Origin: Ophiobolus disseminans
Taxonomy: Eukaryota; Ascomycota; Dothideomycetes; Pleosporales; Phaeosphaeriaceae
Assembly (NCBI GenBank): GCA_010093685.1
Contig: MU006235.1
Location: forward strand, 120,711-184,710
DNA: 64,000 bases
Direction: 5' to 3'
Shown: positions 11,906-21,661 of the stretch, piece after piece
Position numbering within the stretch: the first letter of the stretch is position 1
Layout of the letters: each line of letters opens with the position of its first letter
Translations under genes and position numbers: made by a program
Notes under the pieces: generated by a model
The model's input: the letters and a program-made list of their open reading frames with translations, nothing else
Databases searched by the model: none
Told to the model about the DNA's origin: nothing

Positions 11906-12252
11906 TGGTGTTATGAGAAGGTAGATGTATGTAGGAAATGTAATTGGAGGTTGAGTGTTTGATTGTTTACGAGAGCTAATTACAAGAAGTGAAGTCGTGC
12001 GAAAGACGTGCGAAAAGATTCTCAGTATGGGGCCGCCGGATCGTAGAAGCGTGCCCAAAAGGTCAGAATTCTGGCAAGGGCACCGATCATCTTCGTGAGT
12101 GGATCATTGCGTCAGAAGGTTACTAGATACTTGACACACGAGTAAAGACTGATTGACAACTAATGTATTATTGTAACTATGGCAGTAATGGGTATCAAAC
12201 AGTACAGACCGCTTAGGAAAAAATTCCCAAAGGCTTCGAACTACGCTCCTCC
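11906..12252. other. Convergent 3' spacer
   Basis: 347 bp between two genes ending toward each other; should hold both 3' UTRs. Nothing else recognised. Confidence 0.45.
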
Positions 12253-13500
12253 TCAAGCATACCTCGGGCCCATAGTCTTCTCATTGCTCGGACCAGCAAC
12301 TCCACCCACAGGTCCCGCCCCACCCTGCGGCCCACGATACTCTTGCGGCGGCCCCGGTTGACCGACCGGCATCCCCTGTGGACTCATCGTTGCCATCGGA
12401 TACGCTTGCATCTGGCCCTGCTGCGGCAACTGATAGTACCCCACCTGCTGCTGACCCCAAGGCCTCATATGCGCCTGGTTCGGCGGCGGAACAATCGCAC
12501 CATTCGTGATCATCGTCTGAACGATATTGGCAGCCAGTTTCTCCGCATCATTGCTCACTTTACTCCTGTTGTGATGAGCGCAATCCACACACGCCCAGAT
12601 GAACAACGTGAAGTGCAGAATGAGCCCGAAGAACTGACACACCAGGCCCGTCAGCTCCACGCTCTCGCGATGCGTCTTCTGGCTCCACAGGGTGTTGAGA
12701 TACGCATCCTGGTCCGCGCAGTTCGTAAACATGGACCCATAGTTACCCGAGCTCCGCGACGTGGAGTTCCGATCGCAGTCGCGCGTATAGGATACGGAAT
12801 CGCCATCATCATCCGTTGTATACCCGCCCCGAGTCTGCCACACCCACGTGCCGTTCGAAAGCAACCTGTAATCCCCATTCCCACTCCCGTAGTATCCGCC
12901 CGACGAGCCGAAACTGTCTATCTCGCCGAATTCGCCCCATTGCGTGAGTTCCGAGTAGGCGACTAGGGCGCAGAATACGGTGCCGACGAAACCCAGCCAG
13001 AGGATTAGGTCGATTGCGACGCGCAGGCCTGGGTGCATGGGCCGCTTGCGCAGTATGAAGACGGCGATGCAGGCCGCGCACCAGACGACGGAGCAGGAAA
13101 AGGTGAGGAGAGTGGGCCAGAGCAGCCATGTGCCTTCGAAGTAGTGGATGCTGACAGTGGACATGAGCCATCCGACCGCGCCGATGCCGATGAGGCCCAC
13201 TATGATTGCGATGGTCTGGAGCGCAGATTTAAACTTCCAGTAGCGGTCGGCATTGTTCAACCGCGTATTGAATGTCTGAGGTTCTTCGGCTGCCGGGGTT
13301 TGGGCGGTCATAAGAGATTGCGTGGGCTGTACTGTTGTGGCGGCGCCAGTCGCTGGCGTGGCATGCTGGGTGGTGGGCGTGGCGCCGTTCGCGGTCGTCG
13401 GTCTTGAGAAATTGGCGCGCGAAGCTTCGGTCGGAGGGTGTGGCGCTGGTGTAGCGGCTTGATATTGCTGTGGTGGCGCTTGGTGGATTTGATCAGACAT
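12253..13500 (-). CDS. Four-TM membrane protein, MARVEL-like
   Basis: Single exon, 415 aa. The N-terminal ~85 residues are Pro/Ala/Thr/Gln-rich and cytosolic-looking. Four hydrophobic segments follow: TIAIIVGLIGIGAVGWLM, WPTLLTFSCSVVWCAACI, AIDLILWLGFVGTVFCALV and, after a polar loop of ~100 residues with Cys and Asn-x-Ser/Thr sites, LVCQFFGLILHFTLFIWACVD. The C-terminal tail is Gln/Pro/Gly/Met-rich (MRPWGQQQVGYYQLPQQG). Segment order and spacing fit the MARVEL-like four-helix family of membrane-organising proteins, but no signature residue proves it. The low-complexity tails may mediate protein contacts. Confidence 0.75.
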   Translation of the reverse strand: MSDQIHQAPPQQYQAATPAPHPPTEASRANFSRPTTANGATPTTQHATPATGAATTVQPTQSLMTAQTPAAEEPQTFNTRLNNADRYWKFKSALQTIAIIVGLIGIGAVGWLMSTVSIHYFEGTWLLWPTLLTFSCSVVWCAACIAVFILRKRPMHPGLRVAIDLILWLGFVGTVFCALVAYSELTQWGEFGEIDSFGSSGGYYGSGNGDYRLLSNGTWVWQTRGGYTTDDDGDSVSYTRDCDRNSTSRSSGNYGSMFTNCADQDAYLNTLWSQKTHRESVELTGLVCQFFGLILHFTLFIWACVDCAHHNRSKVSNDAEKLAANIVQTMITNGAIVPPPNQAHMRPWGQQQVGYYQLPQQGQMQAYPMATMSPQGMPVGQPGPPQEYRGPQGGAGPVGGVAGPSNEKTMGPRYA

Positions 13501-14317
13501 TATGAAGTAGTATTAGAATTAGAGTCGTAGAAGACAAAGCGAGTGGCTGCGCAGACGATGCGCGAACGGGAAAAGGTGGGAACGAATGTCTAAGAAAGAA
13601 GTATGGAGACGGGAAGCAAGAGACCAAGGGATCTCTTGTGAAAAGCTTCTGCGGCGCGGGTGGCATGGTTGCCTGAAACCATCTCGTGTCAATTAATTTC
13701 CTGGCTAAATTCGGGCTCAAATGACATGGGATCATTGTTGGGCCGGTCTGGGCGCTACCCTACTCGCGTGTTCCGAGCGCCTCATGTGTCACGAGGGAGC
13801 TTAATCAGACTTCGTCAACAAGCACTATTTCGAATCCTTTGTTGCCTCTCTATTGATATCTGTCGCGTGGCTCGCTCGCGTAAGAGCTCGAGACGTCATG
13901 CGCTGCGGAACATGTTCACGCCGTGCAGCGTGGCTAGTTCGTTTTAGGGATACGACACAGCGTCATGCCAACAGACCTGGATCATGTTCAAGAGCCAATG
14001 CAGACGCAATAGCCGTGTAGACTCACCTCTCAGTAAGTCGCAAAAGCTGGAAATAAAGATACGCTATCCTGTATATTATCAGAGGATTTTTAGATTTTAG
14101 AACACCCTTTATATACATAGATGTAGTTGTCAACCCTTAGCTTCTTTCCAGTGCGTGCCGGCTTCGTGAACGAGACACAACCTCAACATCATGTCTGCAG
14201 CACCGTATGCTTCAATGTTGATAGGGGAGAGCTTAAAGCTTGTAAGCAACCTAGCATCTATGCCGGAGCATTTGGGCAGTAATCACGACCCCACAACTGC
14301 CGCAAAAGCCACTTGAA
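13501..14317. other. Intergenic, 0.8 kb
   Basis: Divergent spacer between the four-TM gene and the HET-domain gene. No convincing gene; AT-rich near 14050-14130. Confidence 0.45.
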
Positions 14318-16458
14318 ATGGCTACTTCCTCCCTCCGCCTCACTCTTCGCAGGCACGCGCAGGCACGAGAACGTGAGTTTCAAACGCGTCCACAGTTCTT
14401 GCCGCACACTTGTGAGCATTGCCGTCAGCTCTTGGTCCGGTTGCCATCTACAACACCGTTCCTCAGCGGCGAGAAAGAGGAAGCGCACGAGTTCCCGTTG
14501 GAAGGCTTAACGAAGGAGTCATTTGCCGCAGCTGCTGACAGCGACTGCCCGTTATTCATGAAAGCGCGTCCTGAACACTATGATCTTCTGTTCCAAGCGC
14601 ACCCCAAACATGTTCACGGCGGCGTTGGACAGTTCTTTTTCAGGGTCTCACGCAGGAATGATGCACCCATGCGCGCCAGGACTGATGGCGAATTCGAATT
14701 GTATGAGGCGCGCATTACACCATGTTACTTTCTCGGAGAGAACCTTCTGACTTTTTCGTTTCGGGATGGGAGTTTGTACGTGGACGAAGGTAAGGAGTTT
14801 TGAGTGCGGAGTAGATATCCAGAAGTCGTGCTCACACGCGCGCAGGCTCTCTCATCCCACAATGGATACAGACTCAATGGCAAGGACACACCTCGGCTGC
14901 TACTCCGCAGGCTCTTCAGCAACCCAAACGCTGGCTTATCGAGTGTCACCAATCACCAAACCATGAGCGTTGCACTCCTCCTCCAACGGACTTCGTTCCT
15001 TCGAGGCTGATAGAGATACCCACATCAGCCGGCGCAAGCACCGTCAAAATTGTTGAGACAAGAGGTCATTATAAACCTTGGTGTGCGCTCAGTTATTGCT
15101 GGGGTGGGCCGCAACTCATTCGGACAACTGCGTCGAACTTCCGCACTGGGCAGCGCTTTCTTGAGCTTTCCGCTATACCTGAGACCATATTAGATGCCCT
15201 AACCACGACCAAAGCGCTCGGCGTCTCCTATCTCTGGGTCGACAGTCTTTGTATTATTCAAGACGATCCAGACGATTTAACACGGGAGTTGGCCTCAATG
15301 CCCAAAATCTACAAGCACGCTACCCTGACAATCTCGGCAGCTCTTGCTCAAACATGCAACGAAGGCTTCCTCCACCCCAGATCACCGCGCATTGTTCCTC
15401 TATATGGGCCTCCAGTGCGCCTACGGTGTATCGATGAGCAGGACGCAGAGGGAACCATCGTTCTCCACGGCACAAGGCCTCCGCAGGAACACATCCACAC
15501 GCGCGGCTGGACTTTACAGGAACATCTCCTCTCACCACGACTGCTCATATACAGCACGTCGAGTCTTGCATGGCAATGCCGATCCCGCAAATATACCGAC
15601 GTCCCGCTCTCGGCGCCCATACACGACGCGGGTCTCAATGAGTTCTTCTCGTCATTCGCTAAGCAGTTCTACGCCGTGGAAATCACTGAAGAAGATGCTA
15701 TTGTTGCCTGGCTCCGCATCATCGAGGTCTACAGCGGCCGGCACCTGGGTTTTCCCACGGACATACTCCTCGCTCTCTCCGCCATCGCCGAAGAGTTCGG
15801 CACCAGAATGCAGTGGACATACGTCGCTGGTCTATGGCAGGAACATATCCAGTACATGCTTTGCTGGGAGTGCGCAACTACAAAAACATGTCGGCGCCCA
15901 TCCAAATACCGCGCACCTTCGTGGTCGTGGGCCAGTATCGACGCGTTCGACGAGTTCCGTGGATTTGACCCGCTAATTGGAAACAAGTTCCCAAAAGCCT
16001 TCGCGTGGAAGACCACGGTAGAGGTTCAAGTCGCGGTACCTGCGCTTCCTTACGGCGACGCGAAGAACGCAACACTAACGGCGCGGTGTATGTATGTTTG
16101 CGCTTCGTTAGGTAAACATTTAGGTCTACCATTTCTCACTGTCGGAGATTCGCATTTCGGAAGAGCCAACCACGCTGGTCAGGGCGACAGCGGACACCAT
16201 GCAGTGTATCTGGATGCGCCGGTAGACGACTTCGAGAACTGGATGGACGATGACCTTGCGTGGGATGTCTACCTTCTGCCTTTCACACCGTTCGATGCGA
16301 CCTCCCCATATTATTGTCTCATTGTAATACAGGTTCAGACCTGGCCAAAGCGATGGCAACGTGTTGGGTTGCTGGATATGGTGGCGACTAAAGACATTCT
16401 CAGGCTCCAGAATGAACTCCGAGCAAAGGGGAGACAGAAATCTTTCGCCATTATCTGA
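14318..16458 (+). CDS. Heterokaryon-incompatibility (HET) domain protein
   Basis: Two exons, 14318-14789 and 14846-16458; 56-nt intron in phase 1 (GTAAGG...CGCAG); 694 aa. HET proteins act in fungal nonself recognition and programmed cell death. The N-terminal part has a Cys pair (HTCEHCRQLL) and no recognised domain. Before the HET domain is the family lead-in RWLIECHQSPNHERC then FVPSRLIEI. The HET domain starts near residue 236 with WCALSYCWGG, then SYLWVDSLCIIQDD, LASMPKIYKHATLTISAA, and further on RGWTLQEHLLSPRLLIY, all typical blocks. The tail contains YRAPSWSWASID, usual in this family. No NACHT, ankyrin or WD partner domain is fused. Open throughout, so probably functional. Confidence 0.92.
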
Positions 16459-16798
16459 ACTTTCCAAAGTACTTTATCATCTTTGAGTCCTTGCTGCATC
16501 AAGGCAGGACAATGCTTCAAACACCGTCCTGTCAAGAGAGGCTTACCCCGCGAATCGCTTACCGAAGCACAACCCGGCCGAGGCGTTTCCCCACACCGAA
16601 CCCCAGAAAGCTTGGAGCAACTGCGTACTCGCTGCATCGAGAAATCGACAATTATGACAAGCATCGTACCGAAGTCGCGCCGTCAATGACCCGAATGACG
16701 ACACAGATGCACTCCACAGTCTGCGGTGCCCATTCCATGCTAACATAAATGGGCTGCTAGTCCGCCAACGGTTGATCGACTTGAGCTCCATCCTCACA
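16459..16798. other. Intergenic, GH1 promoter
   Basis: 340 bp between the HET gene and the downstream GH1 gene on the same strand; nothing specific recognised. Confidence 0.4.
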
Positions 16799-18676
16799 AT
16801 GAAACCTCAAATTCTTCTAGCATATAGTACGGTAGCACTCGGTCAGCAGGTGTACATTCCTTTTGATAGACCATCTTCTCGATCGCAATGCTCCGTCAAC
16901 AATACCTACGCTACTGCATTGCCTTCGTACTCCTTCCGACAATTCAGCTTTACACAGACGGAGACAGTACGCACCGCAACGCCACGCCCATCCCCTAGCA
17001 CCACGAGGACTTACGCGCCACCGTACGCTTCGCTCAGCCATTTTGTGCCCAGCCTATCAACGACCCGATGGGGTAATTGGCAATCTGCAGCCAATGCTAC
17101 AGTTACTGACATTGGAAATCCATATGGCAACGCGTCGTGGAGTGCTCTATGGGGTGCGGTGCCATGGGTCAACTTTACCAGAGGCATCTATTCGACGACA
17201 GTGACCCCTACGCCCATCCCAAGTAGCGAGCTGGTCCTACCACCTCCAGAAGCTTTTGGCCCTCAAGAATGCTACTCATTCCCGGCCGACTTCATGCTCG
17301 GTGTGGCTGCATCCGCTGTTCAGATTGAAGGCGCGATCGCTGACGAATCACGGACTCCTGCTCATCTGGATACCCTCAGTCTGTTTTCGCCCGGAGCAGA
17401 ACCAAATTACGTGACGAACGAGCACTACTATCTGTACAAGCAAGATATCGAACGAATTGCAGCTATGGGTGTAAAATACTATCGTTTCTCCATACCATGG
17501 ACACGCATCCTCCCATTTGCTCTTCCTGGCACTCCAGTCAACCAGCAGGGACTCGCACATTACGACGACCTGATCAATTTCGTTCTCGAGAAGGGGATGC
17601 TACCGGCCGTCGTACTCCATCACAGCGACTCGCCGTTTCAATTCTATAGTAACATATCCGACGTCCCCATTTTGCCCGGTACTGGAATTGGCTACACTGA
17701 CTCTGGATTCCAGCGTTCGTATAGGAATGTTTCGTATGAAGACGCCTTTGTCAACTATGGAAAAGTTGTCATGACGCATTATGCGGACCGTGTGCCCATC
17801 TGGTGGACTTTCAACGAGCCCCTGCTAGGATCGCGGAACGGCAAGTCCATCGATGCTGTCATCAAGGCGCACGCCAGACTCTACCATTTTTACCACGGAG
17901 AGATCAACGGCACCGGGAAGGTATCAATAACTTTCAACGACAATTTTGGTGTTCCTCGTAATCCAAACAACCCTGCCGATGTTGATGCAGCAAACCACTT
18001 CAATTCCTTCCAATTGGCAACATTTGCGAATCCCATCTTCCTCGGTCAAGATTATCCCGAGTCATACACTTCAACCATCGCAGATTATGTTCCGTTAAGT
18101 GAGGAAGATCTGCAGTATATCAATGGTACCGCAGATTTCTTCTCGATCCAGCCTTACACAGCAACCGTTGTAAGCCCGCCACCGAACGACACCATCGCGG
18201 CATGCGCTTCTAATACAAGCCACCCACTCCGGCCATACTGTGTCACCCAAAGCACTACCACCACGACTGGATGGAACATTGGGTATCGTAGCCAGTCTTA
18301 CGTTTACTTGACACCAACCTACTTCCGCACATACCTCAACTATCTCTGGAACACCTTCAGATCCCCTGTCGCCGTGACTGAGTTCGGCTTTCCAATTTTT
18401 GGAGAAGCAGAGAAGCTACAGCAAGACCAGGAGTTCGACAGCCCACGGAGTTGGTACTACCAATCATACCTAAACGAGGGCTTGAGAGCCATTTGGGAGG
18501 ACGGTGTGCAGTTCATTGGCGCATTCGCTTGGAGCTGGGTTGATAACTGGGAGTTCGGCGATTACGATGCCCATTTCGGCATCCAGACTGTGAATCGCAC
18601 AACGCAGAAGAGAAGATATAAGAAAAGCTTCTTCGACTTTGTCGATTTTATTGAGAGTCGAAGGCAAAGATCGTAG
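16799..18676 (+). CDS. Secreted glycoside hydrolase family 1 (beta-glucosidase-like)
   Basis: Single exon, 625 aa. Start at the ATG at 16799; the reading continues upstream only from a TTG. A short hydrophobic N-terminus (MKPQILLAYSTVALGQQ) resembles a signal peptide. A Ser/Thr-rich region of ~140 residues precedes the GH1 barrel, which begins at FPADFMLGVAASAVQIEGA. Catalytic residues are present: acid/base Glu340 in WWTFNEP and nucleophile Glu528 in AVTEFGFP. The C-terminal SWVDNWEFGDYDAHFGI is the family aglycone/sugar-binding signature. Many Asn-x-Ser/Thr sites fit secretion. The N-terminal extension is longer than in ordinary intracellular fungal GH1 enzymes and may be a wall-anchoring or linker part. 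Likely hydrolyses beta-glucosides outside the cell. Confidence 0.88.
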   Translation: MKPQILLAYSTVALGQQVYIPFDRPSSRSQCSVNNTYATALPSYSFRQFSFTQTETVRTATPRPSPSTTRTYAPPYASLSHFVPSLSTTRWGNWQSAANATVTDIGNPYGNASWSALWGAVPWVNFTRGIYSTTVTPTPIPSSELVLPPPEAFGPQECYSFPADFMLGVAASAVQIEGAIADESRTPAHLDTLSLFSPGAEPNYVTNEHYYLYKQDIERIAAMGVKYYRFSIPWTRILPFALPGTPVNQQGLAHYDDLINFVLEKGMLPAVVLHHSDSPFQFYSNISDVPILPGTGIGYTDSGFQRSYRNVSYEDAFVNYGKVVMTHYADRVPIWWTFNEPLLGSRNGKSIDAVIKAHARLYHFYHGEINGTGKVSITFNDNFGVPRNPNNPADVDAANHFNSFQLATFANPIFLGQDYPESYTSTIADYVPLSEEDLQYINGTADFFSIQPYTATVVSPPPNDTIAACASNTSHPLRPYCVTQSTTTTTGWNIGYRSQSYVYLTPTYFRTYLNYLWNTFRSPVAVTEFGFPIFGEAEKLQQDQEFDSPRSWYYQSYLNEGLRAIWEDGVQFIGAFAWSWVDNWEFGDYDAHFGIQTVNRTTQKRRYKKSFFDFVDFIESRRQRS

Positions 18677-19061
18677 GTACTGCGCAGCCGTGCATCGGCA
18701 GCCGCGTTGTTGTAGGTTTTTATGTTGCTCTACAAAAGCGATTTCGTCGCAGCTAAATCATATGGATAATGGAAGTCAGCGCGGATTTGATGGAATGATG
18801 ATGAAGCTTACCCCACACCGCACGTACGGGAGTTGAAAGAGAAGCGTCGATCCGAGATCGGCAAGCCACATCCGTCGATATCGTCATCGTCGTAGACATA
18901 GCCGATCTCAAGATATAGTCGCCTTATCGCAAAAAGCATCGTCAAACATCAATCTCATCATCATTCGACACACTCATTTGATTCATCGTCATACACACAT
19001 TTCCATATTGCTATACCAGCACCTCCAGCACCGCGTGTATTGACATCTCAATCTCGTCACA
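18677..19061. other. Promoter/5' leader of the FMN dehydrogenase
   Basis: 385 bp. The last ~170 bp is rich in CATC/GTCATC runs and pyrimidines, a usual fungal promoter and 5' UTR texture. No ORF. Confidence 0.45.
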
Positions 19062-20285
19062 ATGGCGAACTCAACAGAGCGTGACCTCAATTGCTTGACC
19101 ATTGAGGAATTGGAAAAACTCGCTGCTGAGCGCATGGATAAACAAACTCGGGATTACTACAATGAAGGCGCGGATTCTGGGTCCACGTTGAGAGAGAACA
19201 TGTCTGCGTACCAGAAATATCGTATTCGACCACGCGTGTTGCGTGACATATCTTCCATCGACACCAGCGTCAGTATCTTTGGCCAGAAGACGAGTATACC
19301 CCTAGGCGTCGCACCAACAGCAATGCAGTGCCTCGCGCACGAAGACGGCGAGCTCGCGACGGCGCGCGCGTGCAAGAAATTGGATGTCGTCATGGGACTC
19401 AGCAGTTTCAGCACCACGAGTCTTGAAGACGTCAAGGGCGGTCTAGGAAGTCACGCCGGTGCGCTTCAGTTATACTTGTTTGAAGAAAGGGAAAAGAGCC
19501 GGAAGCTAATCCAGAGGGCCAAGAAGGCCGGCTACAAAGCCGTGTTCTTGACTGTCGACACGCCAGTCCTCGGGCGCCGAAATCTCGAAATCAGGAACCA
19601 ATTCAAACTCCCAAAACACCTCAAAGCCGCAAACTTCAACCGCGACGAGGACGATGACACCAATGAGAAGGAAGATGCAGATACCAACAAAGGCGACCCG
19701 GCAGAAGCAAACCAGTCCAAGAAGATGGACAGCTCCTCCAATCGCACCCCGCCCAAAGGTCCCATAACTTTCCACACACATGCACCCAACCCCACGCTCT
19801 GCTGGGACCGCGACATCGCCTGGCTCAAGGAGCAATGCCACCCCGAGATGCAAGTCTGGGTCAAAGGCATCGCAACCAGCGAAGACGCACTGCTCGCCTG
19901 CCACCACGGCGTCGACGGCATCGTGGTATCGAACCACGGGGGCCGCCAACTCAACGGCGCGCTCGCAACTATCGATGCCCTGCCTGAAGTAGCTGAAGCG
20001 GTGCGCTCGCACTCCAAGAAGATACCCGTACACGTCGACGGCGGGATCAGGCACGGAACAGATGTGTTCAAGGCGCTTGCGCTGGGTGCGGACTTCGTGT
20101 GGGTGGGTCGACCGGTGTTGTGGGGTTTGGCGTATAAGGGGCAGGAGGGCGTGGAGCTTTGTTTGAAGTTGTTGGGTGATGAGTTTAGGTTGTGTATGGG
20201 GCTGGCGGGTGTGACGAGGGTGGAGGATATTGGGAAGGAGTATTTGGTTAAGATTGATCGGAGTGGGTTTGTGAGTCGGTTGTAG
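19062..20285 (+). CDS. FMN-dependent alpha-hydroxy acid dehydrogenase/oxidase
   Basis: Single exon, 407 aa. TIM-barrel flavoenzyme of the glycolate oxidase/lactate dehydrogenase family, oxidising 2-hydroxy acids to 2-keto acids. Seen in order: the substrate Tyr region DYYNEGADSGSTLREN, RPRVLRD, the FMN-binding PLGVAPTAMQCLAH, LQLYLF, LTVDTPVLGRRNLEIRN, WVKGIATSEDA, the catalytic base His292 with the substrate Arg in SNHGGRQL, and DGGIRHGTDVFKALALGADFVW for the FMN phosphate. No heme domain or clear targeting peptide precedes the barrel. An acidic, polar insert (about residues 198-235) sits in the variable active-site loop. Third-position base use shifts from C-rich to T/G-rich over the last ~60 codons. 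Confidence 0.92.
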   Translation: MANSTERDLNCLTIEELEKLAAERMDKQTRDYYNEGADSGSTLRENMSAYQKYRIRPRVLRDISSIDTSVSIFGQKTSIPLGVAPTAMQCLAHEDGELATARACKKLDVVMGLSSFSTTSLEDVKGGLGSHAGALQLYLFEEREKSRKLIQRAKKAGYKAVFLTVDTPVLGRRNLEIRNQFKLPKHLKAANFNRDEDDDTNEKEDADTNKGDPAEANQSKKMDSSSNRTPPKGPITFHTHAPNPTLCWDRDIAWLKEQCHPEMQVWVKGIATSEDALLACHHGVDGIVVSNHGGRQLNGALATIDALPEVAEAVRSHSKKIPVHVDGGIRHGTDVFKALALGADFVWVGRPVLWGLAYKGQEGVELCLKLLGDEFRLCMGLAGVTRVEDIGKEYLVKIDRSGFVSRL

Positions 20286-20611
20286 GTGTTGGAGGCATCT
20301 GGTACATGTTAAGATACGGATGGGATATCGGATGCTGGAAATATTTGCATTATTGTGGCGGGAGATTGGTGCGCTCATTCTGAGCATGCATGAGTTGTTC
20401 GTTTGTCAGTTCAAGCATCTGTCTTAAAGCACACGTAGGTGTACGCAGGCGTTGACACGTATTAGTCACAGCTGAAGCACCTCGCAGAGATAATTTACAA
20501 TGGCAGCATAGAAAACATCACGATCATAATGAGGCCGGAAGCATGTCTGGAATAGTAATTTCATTGATGAGAACGAGTACCGAAACCCTATCTCAAGCAA
20601 CAGGCCCGTAT
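20286..20611. other. Convergent 3' spacer
   Basis: 326 bp between the FMN dehydrogenase and the Cys-rich gene, which converge; expected 3' UTRs only. Confidence 0.4.
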
Positions 20612-21661
20612 CTAGCACGCCCAGTCTTGTGTGCTTTGCTCACGAACGGCAGCAGGCCAGAGTCTAGCATGTCCTTTCTTCTCTGCTTCACTCATGACCC
20701 TTGCTTTGTGAGGTACTCTCTTGACGTCGTACTTGTTACAAGGTGCTGCCATCTCCCAGTACGCGTCGCCCTTATGCGCGAACTCGCATCGAATGTTCGT
20801 ACAGGGCTTTTCTCCTTTTTCATCTGTCTCACACCTCATCATTCCGCACACGCGGCCTGTCATTTTGCAGTTGTAGCAATCCGCCACCCAAATCTTTTCG
20901 CCGGAGGCACATTCCGATGCCATGTTACCGTCGCAGTGCGCTGACCATCTGTTTCTGTGGCAGTGTATGCAAGGGACCTTTTCGTAGGCTCTTGGGTAGG
21001 TGGGCGGTGGGCCTTTCGGCTTTGGGAGTTTCTTTGCGCCGGTTTCGACGAGCCCGTTCTCTTCGAGGAGAGCAGCTTGTTTGTGCTTAAAGGACTTCCG
21101 AAGTTCTGCCTCAAGATCAGAACCATTGTCGGATATAACCAGGTCTGCCTGAGAGGGCGAAGGTGGAGGTGATAGCTGCCCCGGTGGTGCTTGTGTAGGT
21201 ATAGCCTCAGTAGGAGCGGCAACATCTCTAAACAGTTCCTTATCCCGGGTAACCTCGGCGGATACGTCCAGGTCTACCTGGATGGGCGAAGGTGGAGGTG
21301 AAAAATCTCCAAACACTTCTTTATCCCGGGCATCCTCAGCAGATACATCCAGGTCTACCTGAGTGGGCGAAGGTGTAAGTGGTAGCTGCACCAGTGGTGC
21401 TTGATTTATGCCCAGTCCAATTTCTGTATAGTATGTCTGGGCAGAGGCAGGCAGCTCTCCGAATATATCCGCAGCAATCCCGTCCTCAAGCTCAGAGGAA
21501 GACAGTGTTGGTATTGTGGGCCGGGTGTAGACTGAAGGTAGACGCGATATTTCTGAGAAACAGCTCATGTCCATGCTCGTCTTGCAGCGTTTGTGTGGTC
21601 GCTCCAGGGGGGCCACGGAATCGACCTCCTCGATCGGACGTGTTGTCATGGTGGACGACAT
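20612..21661 (-). CDS. Cys-rich protein with C-terminal CCCH-type finger and internal repeats
   Basis: Single exon, 349 aa from the ATG at 21661 (MSSTMTTRPIEE); the reading continues upstream only from a TTG. No named family recognised. The N-terminal two-thirds is acidic, Ser/Pro-rich and looks disordered, with a ~27-residue unit (core QVDLDVSAE then RDKE(V/L)F) present twice and a third decayed copy (SPSQADLVIS). Near residue 235 a Cys/His-rich region starts: CIHCHRNRW, CYNCKMTGRVCGMMRC, then C-x9-C-x4-C-x3-H ending CTNIRCEFAHKGD, which fits a CCCH zinc finger. The same order of motifs occurs in the gene at 31733-32752. RNA or protein binding is plausible but not shown. Confidence 0.75.
   Translation of the reverse strand: MSSTMTTRPIEEVDSVAPLERPHKRCKTSMDMSCFSEISRLPSVYTRPTIPTLSSSELEDGIAADIFGELPASAQTYYTEIGLGINQAPLVQLPLTPSPTQVDLDVSAEDARDKEVFGDFSPPPSPIQVDLDVSAEVTRDKELFRDVAAPTEAIPTQAPPGQLSPPPSPSQADLVISDNGSDLEAELRKSFKHKQAALLEENGLVETGAKKLPKPKGPPPTYPRAYEKVPCIHCHRNRWSAHCDGNMASECASGEKIWVADCYNCKMTGRVCGMMRCETDEKGEKPCTNIRCEFAHKGDAYWEMAAPCNKYDVKRVPHKARVMSEAEKKGHARLWPAAVREQSTQDWAC
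21260..21381 (-). repeat. In-frame 81-bp direct repeat inside the Cys-rich gene
   Basis: The stretch beginning CAGGTCTACCTG recurs 81 bp later, giving two 27-residue repeats in the disordered part of the 20612-21661 protein; a weaker third copy lies near 21150. Repeat copy number may vary between strains. Confidence 0.7.
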
